DNA of 63,799 nt from Spirochaetia bacterium (GTDB taxonomy: Bacteria; Spirochaetota; Spirochaetia; Treponematales; Breznakiellaceae), in the NCBI GenBank assembly GCA_026002025.1, contig BOAU01000003.1, forward strand, positions 1 to 63,799. The letters run 5' to 3'. A program made the translations under genes and the position numbers. This document shows positions 9,501 through 16,177 of this stretch, piece after piece; within the stretch, counting starts at the first letter, position 1, and each line of letters begins with the position of its first letter. The notes below the pieces were generated by a model, which was not told the DNA's origin, did no database searches, and saw nothing but the letters and a program-made list of their open reading frames with translations.

Positions 9501-9846
9501 TGATTTCGCCGGTCAGAACAAAACGGGGAAAACCGTCCGACGGGCACAGTAATGCTGTTTCCGAATGCAGTGTTGCTGCTGCCCCCGGTTTGGGGATTGC
9601 CTCTGTCAATGCGGGACCGGCGTCAAAGTTACTGCGGGCCTTTTCTTTCAGTGTGTAGAAACCTTCTTCGGCGTCATCAAAATTTTCCCGCAGTTCAGTA
9701 AGCCAGCGGGGATGGGTGCAGTCACCGGTCCCAACAAGATCTATGCCTTTGATCCGGGCCCAGCGATCCAGATACGACGGAGTGAGCCTGGCACTGGTTG
9801 CCCGCGAGTAGTGGGAATGGATGTGAAGATCGGCAACAATTTTCAC
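6511..9846 (-). CDS. Endonuclease Q-like PHP nuclease fused to UvrD/Rep-type helicase
   Basis: 1111 residues from the GTG at 9846. The N-terminal 420 residues look like Endonuclease Q: the PHP motif ADLHIHSHYSRAT (His8, His10), GIDLVGTGDCTHP, SNSDAHS, a four-cysteine zinc site (Cys296, Cys320, Cys323 and probably Cys349) and the closing GYDGEYG segment. A basic linker of about 60 residues leads to a superfamily 1A helicase: Walker A AGPGTGKT (near 540), DEYQD, GDPNQAIYGFRGSD, IHASKGLEFD and VAMTRARKG. EndoQ nicks DNA 5' of deaminated bases; UvrD-type helicases unwind from nicks. The GTG is preferred because it overlaps the previous stop as GTGA and matches where EndoQ proteins begin. In-frame ATGs at 9864 and 9885 are alternatives. 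Confidence 0.88.
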   Translation of the reverse strand: MKIVADLHIHSHYSRATSARLTPSYLDRWARIKGIDLVGTGDCTHPRWLTELRENFDDAEEGFYTLKEKARSNFDAGPALTEAIPKPGAAATLHSETALLCPSDGFPRFVLTGEISTIYKLGDKTRKVHHVIILPDFRAAAAFQTALERVGNIASDGRPILGIDSHDLLSILLEVDERSILIPAHIWTPWFSALGAKSGFDSIEECYRDLTSFIPAVETGLSSNPPMNWAVSGLDHFSIISNSDAHSPDKLGREATLLEMDLFYPSFKAALKTGILSTIEFFPQEGKYHYDGHRKCNVFLSPEETAAMAEKSGGVFDGRCPICGKPLTRGVMGRVLELADRPVNETELCPAEWGGTNKRPYHSLIPLREILGELLGTGPASKKVDAAYGNLIERAGNEFSILMNMSLDEIEKLKVPAVFGELLAQAIGKMRSGEVTISPGYDGEYGVVRVFAVGKAPAGKSEGALFESPAAGEVFSKQDPPGDAKQEPFRKKQNRKPQKEQTKADTTDAAKTHGPATFVPDPDQERALADEGRRTIIIAGPGTGKTALLASRIGALVNSGTAPSSILALSFTVKAAAELRDRIVARDAIRSNAVPLTATFHSLCCSILREQKLNTGIPEDFRIIGEAERDQILRELCSAENNGAAKKVRPQGLGKYIEERKRFLLLPGETISNFSGAAAFLSSLAAEMGLGKTDPEMEILYGQYRNRLRESAMLDFDDLLAGTVRLLANREEILKAYREQFRFVFVDEYQDINFAQYALIRLLVPGEPGVDAGESPALWVIGDPNQAIYGFRGSDKRFIDRFQEDYPDARRFELTRSFRCAASIIKAAGQLTGTSLRGEEKPVDLFRSEYPTEKSEAEGIARRIAALIGGTSFFALDSNAAGSGASAPEDCAILIRAGTMAEAVIKALKDHGIPFDLTGEEPWWEEEPVKSLIDLLRDQRAADINDAWELLLRNGALSLGKKKEMPDSVKRFIALAEMFENIPALIDALSYSGAEGLPAINKSGVRVMTIHASKGLEFDHVFVAGLEEGMLPFTLYDESVTGDRIEEERRILYVAMTRARKGLNLSWARSRNFRGRILSGGPSRFLSELEKIIPLLQDRPPIKKDPQMALF

Positions 9847-10655
9847 GCGGCTGGCAGCAGCCATTTCAAAAATTTCTGCACCCATTCGTCCCAGAATTCC
9901 CAGGTATGCGCGCCGGGGGCTTCGTGGAAGGTATAATCGAATTGGGGATGACTTTTGAACCAGGCTTCGGTCTTTTTCGCATTATCGTAGAGGAAGTCCT
10001 CCGTACCGATACTGTGGAAAATCCGCGGCAAAGTTTTACCTGCGGCGATGGCGGCCTCAGCCTTGGCAAAGCAGTCGTATTCGGGATTGCCCAAAAGTTT
10101 TGTCCGGTCTTCTACACCGTAAACCGCAAGGTCCCGTGAAGCCTTGCCAGATTTCCGCTGCACCCCGGCGCGGGGCGCTCCCGAGGTATCCCGCACATTG
10201 AGGTTCCCCGCGGAAAAACAGCCGATGGCGGAAAACACATCGGGCCGGCTCAGCCCAAGGGACAGAGCGCCTGCGCCTCCCATGCTCAGGCCCGCAACGT
10301 AGTTATCCTCACGTTTATTTGAGAGGGGAAAGAAATCCTGCATGATCTGCGGCAGTTCATCGGTAAAAAAGTCCGCGTATTTTGGACCGTGGGCCATGTT
10401 GACATAACCGCTTAAATGGGCCGCGGGCATCACCACTGCGATACCCAGATGCGACACATAACGTTCAATAGAAGTTCTGCGCAGCCAGATCGTATGGTCA
10501 TCGCTTGCGCCGTGGAGCAGCCAGAGCACCGGGTACCGTTCCTGCTTACTGCTACCCTTCACGCCGATACCTGAACTGCTTTGAGGGATAATCACATTGG
10601 CCTGACAGTTGAGGCCCAGGGTCTGGGAAAAGAAATCCACTTCCATCAATGCCAT
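9843..10655 (-). CDS. CE1-type esterase (acetyl/feruloyl esterase-like), copy 2
   Basis: 270 residues of the putative esterase family (EstA/feruloyl esterase type). The visible triad is Ser124 in GLSMGG, Asp220 in GTEDFLYD and His250 in PGAHTWEFWDEW. There is no signal peptide, so it probably deacylates imported oligosaccharides or other small esters in the cytoplasm. It starts directly after the stop of a closely related esterase gene and overlaps the next gene by 4 bases (GTGA), so the three are likely one transcript. Compared with copy 1 it has a shorter middle region (residues about 150-190). Confidence 0.85.
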   Translation of the reverse strand: MALMEVDFFSQTLGLNCQANVIIPQSSSGIGVKGSSKQERYPVLWLLHGASDDHTIWLRRTSIERYVSHLGIAVVMPAAHLSGYVNMAHGPKYADFFTDELPQIMQDFFPLSNKREDNYVAGLSMGGAGALSLGLSRPDVFSAIGCFSAGNLNVRDTSGAPRAGVQRKSGKASRDLAVYGVEDRTKLLGNPEYDCFAKAEAAIAAGKTLPRIFHSIGTEDFLYDNAKKTEAWFKSHPQFDYTFHEAPGAHTWEFWDEWVQKFLKWLLPAA

Positions 10656-11468
10656 TTACTTTGCCCCCTTTGTCGTGCTTTTTGCAGAATCACTGTCGGC
10701 GGCGATGGGCAGCCAGTTGATGATCCGCTGGATATTGCGGTCCCAGTAACCCCACTCGTGGATACCGGGTTCTTCATGGTAGGTCAGATCGATCCGGTCC
10801 TTAAAGCGGTCCCGGAAGGCAACGTTGATCTCGTAGAGAAAGTCCTCGGTCCCGCAGGTTTGGTAAAACCGGGGCATGGGCTTGCCGGATGCGATAAGTT
10901 CCTCAAGCTTGAAGTGAATATCACTGCTGCTGCCCCGGATTTCATCCTCTTCGCCGAAGATGTTGAGCCAGTCCTCGTTCACCCTATTGGCTCGGTACTG
11001 CCACAGCGGGTCGGTCAGGCCGGAAAGACTCGCGGCGGCGGCGAAACGCTCAGGACAGTTGATACCCAGCTTGAGGGCCCCAAAGCCCCCCATCGAAAGC
11101 CCGGCCACAAAGGTGTCCTCCCGTTTGGTGGAAAGCCGGGGGAAAAATTCCGCCACAATCCGGGGCAGTTCATTACTGAAAAATTCCCAAAAGTCGTAAC
11201 CGTATTTCATGTCCGTGTAGAAGCCCAGATCGCTTCCCGGCATGATCACCGCAAGGCCCTTTTCCAGGGCGTAGCGTTCAATGGATGTACGCCGCTGCCA
11301 GATGGTGTGATCGTCGCTCCAGCCGTGGAGCAGGTAGAGCACCGGGATATTGCCTCCCGATTCCGTTCCCCCAACGCCGATACCGCTGGCGCTCTGGGGC
11401 AGCACCACGTCAATGGTCCGCTGCATCCCTAAGGCGGCGGAATAAAAATGAGTGTGAACAAGGGCCAT
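10656..11468 (-). CDS. CE1-type esterase (acetyl/feruloyl esterase-like), copy 1
   Basis: 270 residues, clearly paralogous to the gene that follows it: the shared start MAL, the PQS(A/S)SGIGV segment, HG(W/A)SDDHTIW and RRTSIERY. The catalytic Ser is in GLSMGG, Asp in GTEDFLYE and His in PGIHEWGYWD. The C-terminus has an extra Ser/Thr/Lys-rich tail (about 15 residues) not found in copy 2. The intergenic distance to copy 2 is zero. Family knowledge supports carboxylester hydrolysis on acylated sugars; the exact substrate cannot be read. Confidence 0.85.
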   Translation of the reverse strand: MALVHTHFYSAALGMQRTIDVVLPQSASGIGVGGTESGGNIPVLYLLHGWSDDHTIWQRRTSIERYALEKGLAVIMPGSDLGFYTDMKYGYDFWEFFSNELPRIVAEFFPRLSTKREDTFVAGLSMGGFGALKLGINCPERFAAAASLSGLTDPLWQYRANRVNEDWLNIFGEEDEIRGSSSDIHFKLEELIASGKPMPRFYQTCGTEDFLYEINVAFRDRFKDRIDLTYHEEPGIHEWGYWDRNIQRIINWLPIAADSDSAKSTTKGAK

Positions 11469-11516
11469 TTAGAACCTCCCGCTTTTTCTCAAAGTTCCCC
11501 AGCAGTATAGCACGGC

Positions 11517-12932
11517 TTAAGGAATTTTGGATATATCTTCTTTGCACATTTCCTTAAAAGTGATCAGTTTGACATTCCCCATTTCTTCCGCAGCTTTTTT
11601 ACAGGCAGCGGAGAAAGGGGCCTTGGAAAAGAGGCGGAAAAATTTCTGTTCAAAATGAAAGTGTTCCGCCTTTAAGATGAGGGCATCCAGGACATCTCTG
11701 CCCGTTTCCGCGTTCTTCCATTTACATTCGCAGAACAGGGCGTGGCTCTTGCCCCGGATCGCGATGATGTCAATTTCCGATTCCTCATGACGCAGGGGAT
11801 CATTGCCCCACCATCGGCCTGCTTTTTGAAAGAAGAAGGGCAGTCTTTCCGCAGCATTTTCCCGCCACAGGTACTGACGGCAAATGTCTTCAAAGATCCT
11901 GCCCATGTAGGCGGTTAATCCTTCCTGAATAAATTCCCAGGCTTTTTCGGGATTGGCCAATTGAATGATATCAATCAAACCGGGGATAAAGCGGTACCAG
12001 AATTGATATAGATTGTCCGTAACGATATATATTGATTTGTTGCCCCGCCGCGCCGTTTCAGTAACCGGTATCTCCCGTTCAACAATGCCGAGCTGCATAA
12101 GGGTGTCAAGAAGATGGCTCACCGTACCGGTTTCAAGCCCCGTCTGGGACGCAATATCGGAAAGCCGGGTGCTGCCATAGGCGATCTCCCGGATGACCGC
12201 ATTGTACCGTGCCGGTTCCCGCAGTTCCTGTTTCAATAAATTTTCCGGCTCCTCAAAGAGAAAACCCGAGGGGCTTAAAAGATGTGTCATTACCTTGTCT
12301 TTCAGCGCCGCCTTGCCGGTGAAAAGGTTCAGGTAGGTGGGGATGCCCCCTGCTATGGCATAAATAAGGGCTGCATCAAAAGGGCTCATACCGGGGAAAA
12401 ATTCCCTTGCTTCAAAAAAACTAAACGCCTCTATCCGGTATTGGGCGGTACGCCTTCCGTAGAGGGGGCTTTTATATCCCAGCACCTGATTTTCCATGAA
12501 TGACATTGAGGAGCCGCAGAGTATCAAAAAAAGCTTGCATTTTTCCGAGCGGTGATCAATTTTTTCCTGCAATGCCGAAGATATTCCCTGCCATGCCTCT
12601 GCCAGATAGGGGTATTCATCGATGACAAAGATAAATCGTTTGTTTTCCGCAATACTGAAAAGATGATCCAGCGCATCGTCAAAGGTTCTGAACACCGGCG
12701 CCTGTCCCGTCTCATACCGGGACGACTGGATGCTGTTACTGAGAAGCGTCAAATTTTCAGCGGCATTGGTTTCCCGTGCGGTAAAGAACACCGCAGGTTT
12801 ATCCTTGATAAATTCGGTTATGAGGGATGTTTTGCCGACCCGGCGGCGTCCGTAAAAAACCGCAAGCTCAAAGGCGCTGCCGGTATACAGCTTGTTGAGG
12901 TTGTCTAATTCCTTTTCCCGTCCGACAAACAT
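11517..12932 (-). CDS. AAA ATPase with DUF234-type nuclease-like C-terminus
   Basis: 471 residues. Walker A is GRRRVGKTS (near residues 28-36), Walker B FVIDEYPYL (near 100), then a winged-helix region (TRLSDIASQTGLETGTVSHLL). A C-terminal PD-(D/E)XK-like core follows (EIDIIAIRGKSHALFCECKWK), typical of the archaeal-type ATPase/DUF234 family. These proteins are common in anaerobes and their biological role is unsettled; DNA binding and cleavage are plausible. The start has AGAGGG upstream. Its promoter region carries four 15-bp tandem repeats. It reads toward the esterase pair but is separated by 48 bases. Confidence 0.88.
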   Translation of the reverse strand: MFVGREKELDNLNKLYTGSAFELAVFYGRRRVGKTSLITEFIKDKPAVFFTARETNAAENLTLLSNSIQSSRYETGQAPVFRTFDDALDHLFSIAENKRFIFVIDEYPYLAEAWQGISSALQEKIDHRSEKCKLFLILCGSSMSFMENQVLGYKSPLYGRRTAQYRIEAFSFFEAREFFPGMSPFDAALIYAIAGGIPTYLNLFTGKAALKDKVMTHLLSPSGFLFEEPENLLKQELREPARYNAVIREIAYGSTRLSDIASQTGLETGTVSHLLDTLMQLGIVEREIPVTETARRGNKSIYIVTDNLYQFWYRFIPGLIDIIQLANPEKAWEFIQEGLTAYMGRIFEDICRQYLWRENAAERLPFFFQKAGRWWGNDPLRHEESEIDIIAIRGKSHALFCECKWKNAETGRDVLDALILKAEHFHFEQKFFRLFSKAPFSAACKKAAEEMGNVKLITFKEMCKEDISKIP

Positions 12933-12954
12933 ACCGGTCCCTCTTTATATTTAT

Positions 12955-13014
12955 GCTGTACCATAATAGACTGAACCGTAACTCACTGAATCGTAATACA
13001 GTGAACCATAATAC
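12955..13014. repeat. Four tandem 15-bp repeats (iteron-like)
   Basis: Units start at 12955, 12970, 12985 and 13000 and follow the pattern ACTGAACCRTAATAC with 2-5 changes per unit. They fill the short gap between the SMC gene and the start of the DUF234 ATPase gene. The position, directly upstream of that gene's ribosome site, fits a repeated protein-binding site in its promoter or a decayed tandem duplication. Confidence 0.85.
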
Positions 13015-13044
13015 ACAAACAGGAGATAGTCAAGTATGCTGTAT

Positions 13045-16000
13045 TTATTCTTCTCCGGCTTCTTTTTTTTCTTCCTGCGGCTCCGCTTCCATATTTTCCA
13101 CCAGTCCCGCAGTTTCCGTCTTTGTTGTCCCGTTATGCCCGGCCCGGATCGGCCGCAGTTCCGCTTCGCTTACCAGTGCGGGATCATCAACGCCGATGGG
13201 GAGTTCCCGGCCTTCTTCGGCCTCCACTTCCTCTTCCTCCCAGGGTTCCTGTTCCACAGGGGCGGCGGCGGCCCGGTCCTCGTTTTCAAGGCGTACGGAA
13301 ATAACCTTGGTCACCCCGGATTCTTCCATGGTCACACCCAAAAGGGTGCTTGCGCCGGTGACGGTTTTCTTGTTGTGGGTAATAACGATGAACTGGCTTG
13401 CGCTGCCGAACTCCCGCAGGAGCTGGACAAAGCGGCTTACATTGGCCTCGTCCAGGGCGGCGTCGATCTCGTCCAGAAGGCAGAAGGGCGAGGGCTTTAC
13501 CATATAGGTGGCAAAGAGGAGGGCAACGGCGGTCATGGAGCGCTCGCCCCCGGAGAGGAGGTTGATGTTTTCCAGCTTCTTCCCCGGTGGCTGGGCGTAG
13601 ATTTCGATCCCCGTTTCCAGCACATGGTTGTCGTCGATAAGGTGCAGTTCCGCCCGGCCGCCCCCAAAGAGACGGCGGAACAGGTTGTGGAAATTCTTCT
13701 TTATCTTGTTATAGGTTGCAAGGAAAAGTTTTGAAGATTCCGCGCGGATTTCCGCAGTGAGGTTTTCAAGGTCCTTGCGGCCCTTTTCCAAATCCTCAAG
13801 CTGGGCGGTAAGGAAGTCGTGCCGCTCTTTTACCTCGGCGAATTCTTCCGGGGCCATGAGGTTCACCGAGCCCAGGTCCCGGAGCCCGCTCCGGGCGGCG
13901 GCCAGTTTTTCCCGCAATTCCGGCGCGGGGGTGGTGATGGTAAATATCCGTTCCTCAAATTCCATGAGGTCACGGGAATGGGTCTCCCGGAAGTTATCCT
14001 GGATGTTCTTGATTTCGGTCTCGGACTGGACCAGTTCAAGGTGAATTTTTTCCAGCACTTCCTGGACCCTGGCAAGTTCCTCCATCCGCTTCTTGATGGC
14101 CGCCTGCTTGCCCGCCACATCCCCGTTCCGTTTGGCGATATCCTGTTCCAGCTTTTCAAGGTCGGCGGTAAGCTGCTTCCCCTTCCGCTCGATGTCGGCA
14201 AGTTCCGATTCGGCGTCGCTTATGCGCTCGTTGATTTCCTCGAAGCGCTTACGGTCCAGGAAAAGCTCGTCCCGTATGTTTTTAAGGAGAGCCTCCTGAC
14301 CAGCCAGTTCCCGGCGGATGAGCCGGGCTTGTTCCTCGGCGGACTGGGCCTGGGCGCTCATCTGGGCCCGGTTGACCCGGAGGTCCTGCAGGGTAGCCCG
14401 GTACTCGTTGATCTTGGTGTTGAGGTCGGCGTTGTCCCCCAAAAGGCCGCGAATTTTTTCCCGCCGATCCTCAATGCCGTCCTTGGCGGCGCGGATTTTG
14501 GCGTCAAGGGCACGTTTTTTGGTGATGATACCTTCGGGGGCCAAAAAGTCGTCGATAAAAGAGGGGGTGCTCTTGCGGTAGCTTTCAAAAAGTTCCAGGG
14601 CCTTGCCCGTATCCCCGGAAACTTCCGCGAGGAACGCGGCAAGGCTTTCTGCAATATGTTTGAGTTCGGCGGGGGCAGTGCCGGATGCGCCCCGTTCCGC
14701 GGCGGCAGCCAGGTCCCGGATCAGGGTTTCCCGGCCGGTGAGAAGGGTTTTGATCCGGCCCAGGGTTTCCGCCAGGGCCGCCTCAGTACTCCGGCGTTCG
14801 GCGGCGGAGTAGCCCGCTTCTTTTAGGCCCGCATCCAGGGCGGCGACAATGTCGTCGGTGATGGCTTCCAGGTCCTTCTCATAAGAAGCCTGTTCCTGCT
14901 CAATCCCGCGAATTTCTTCCTCAATGTGGCGCACCTGGGCTTCGTTGTCCCCGATGCGGGTGGCGGCAAGCTGGATACTTTCCTCAAAGGAGCGGATATT
15001 GTCTTCGATGTCGGCGACTTTTTTGCGTAAATCCCGGACCACCCCGTCCTGTTCCTCGGCGTCCTCGATAAGTTCGTCGATTTTGATGCCCACGGCCCGT
15101 TCCCGGCCTTCGTTCTGGTCGATCTTGGCCTTGCTCTCCGCCCTTTGTTCGGCAAAAAGCTTGACTTCCTTCTCGCGGGCGTTTTTTTCCACCGCAAGGC
15201 CGTAGATGTTCTTCTGGTATTCGACGAGCTTTTCTTCCATGGAGTTCACTTCGTCCATGTTTTCTTCCAGGGATTTGCTCGCCTTTTCCATCTCCTCCCG
15301 GATATGATCCCGATCGGCGCTGCGCTTGGTCAGTGAATCCTTCCGCTCATCCCGCTCATATTTGAACTGTTTGAGCCGTAAAAGCTGAATATCAAGCTCA
15401 AGCTGAAAAATTTCTTCCCGTAAAGCGCGGAATTTGATGGTTTTTTCCGATTGAACCTTGAGGGTGTCGTAGGAACGCTGTACTTCCCCCAAAACCCCCT
15501 CAACCTGGCGCATGTTTTCTTCGGTTTTGGCAAGATTCCGCTCCGCCTCGGCGCCCCGGACCTTGTAACGGGTAATTCCGGCGGCTTCCTCGAACAAATA
15601 GCGGCGCTCATCGGGCTTGGAAGAGAGAATTTGGTCGATTTTGCCCTGTTCCATCACCGAATAGGCCGCTTTGCCCACCCCGGTGTCCCAGAAAAGCTCC
15701 CGCACTTCCTTGAGCCGCACCGGGGCGGCGTTGATGAAGTACTCGCTTTCCCCGGAGCGGTAGAGCCGGCGCTTGATCTCGATTTCCGGCATGTCCAGGG
15801 GGAGGAGCCCCTCTTCGTTGGACAGGGTGAGGGTCACCTCCGCCACGTTCAGGGGCTTGCGGTTCTCCGTGCCGTTGAAGATCACGTCTTCCATCTTTTC
15901 GGCCCGCATGGCACGGGATGCCTGTTCACCCAAAACCCACTTTATGGCGTCCACCACATTGGACTTGCCGCAGCCGTTGGGCCCCAAAAGGGCGGTGATC

Positions 16001-16074
16001 CCGTCGGCAAAAGACACATGGGTCCGATCGGCGAAGGATTTGAAGCCTAATATATCAAGGTTCTTTAAGAACAA
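13045..16074 (-). CDS. smc: Chromosome segregation SMC protein, short/atypical hinge form
   Basis: 1009 residues from TTG at 16074. That start has GGAG 7 bases upstream and gives FLKNLDILGFKSFADRT, the standard SMC beginning; a longer TTG start at 16104 adds 10 unconserved residues. Walker A is GPNGCGKSN, the signature motif LLSGGERSM and Walker B CLLDEIDAALDE, with ITHNKKT after it. Two long coiled coils flank a centre (about residues 430-560) in which I cannot see the usual glycine-rich SMC hinge. The protein is some 150-180 residues shorter than Bacillus-type SMC. A 90-residue acidic, Pro/Glu-rich tail follows the head. Role: chromosome organisation with ScpA/ScpB, which are not in this window. 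Confidence 0.93.
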   Translation of the reverse strand: MFLKNLDILGFKSFADRTHVSFADGITALLGPNGCGKSNVVDAIKWVLGEQASRAMRAEKMEDVIFNGTENRKPLNVAEVTLTLSNEEGLLPLDMPEIEIKRRLYRSGESEYFINAAPVRLKEVRELFWDTGVGKAAYSVMEQGKIDQILSSKPDERRYLFEEAAGITRYKVRGAEAERNLAKTEENMRQVEGVLGEVQRSYDTLKVQSEKTIKFRALREEIFQLELDIQLLRLKQFKYERDERKDSLTKRSADRDHIREEMEKASKSLEENMDEVNSMEEKLVEYQKNIYGLAVEKNAREKEVKLFAEQRAESKAKIDQNEGRERAVGIKIDELIEDAEEQDGVVRDLRKKVADIEDNIRSFEESIQLAATRIGDNEAQVRHIEEEIRGIEQEQASYEKDLEAITDDIVAALDAGLKEAGYSAAERRSTEAALAETLGRIKTLLTGRETLIRDLAAAAERGASGTAPAELKHIAESLAAFLAEVSGDTGKALELFESYRKSTPSFIDDFLAPEGIITKKRALDAKIRAAKDGIEDRREKIRGLLGDNADLNTKINEYRATLQDLRVNRAQMSAQAQSAEEQARLIRRELAGQEALLKNIRDELFLDRKRFEEINERISDAESELADIERKGKQLTADLEKLEQDIAKRNGDVAGKQAAIKKRMEELARVQEVLEKIHLELVQSETEIKNIQDNFRETHSRDLMEFEERIFTITTPAPELREKLAAARSGLRDLGSVNLMAPEEFAEVKERHDFLTAQLEDLEKGRKDLENLTAEIRAESSKLFLATYNKIKKNFHNLFRRLFGGGRAELHLIDDNHVLETGIEIYAQPPGKKLENINLLSGGERSMTAVALLFATYMVKPSPFCLLDEIDAALDEANVSRFVQLLREFGSASQFIVITHNKKTVTGASTLLGVTMEESGVTKVISVRLENEDRAAAAPVEQEPWEEEEVEAEEGRELPIGVDDPALVSEAELRPIRAGHNGTTKTETAGLVENMEAEPQEEKKEAGEE

Positions 16075-16177
16075 GGTACAACTCCGTCTAAGCTTTTTGG
16101 GCAAACTTTTTGTTCTTTAATTTACCATTAGGGGGGAGCCCATGACAAGGGTGAAACGCCCCATCAGCTTGACGATT

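Noticed and set aside
9783..9803. TGGCAC-TTGCC-like match as a second sigma-54 promoter
   Set aside because: The GG-to-GC spacing is two bases too short and it lies inside the nuclease-helicase coding region.
12955..13014. Tandem repeats as a CRISPR array
   Set aside because: The repeats are directly adjacent with no spacers and only 15 bp long; no cas genes nearby.
13819..14826. 335-codon plus-strand frame opposite smc
   Set aside because: Shadow of the coiled-coil coding strand, no start signal.
16075..16104. Upstream TTG start for SMC adding ten residues
   Set aside because: The added residues are not SMC-like and the GGAG ribosome site would lie inside the coding region.
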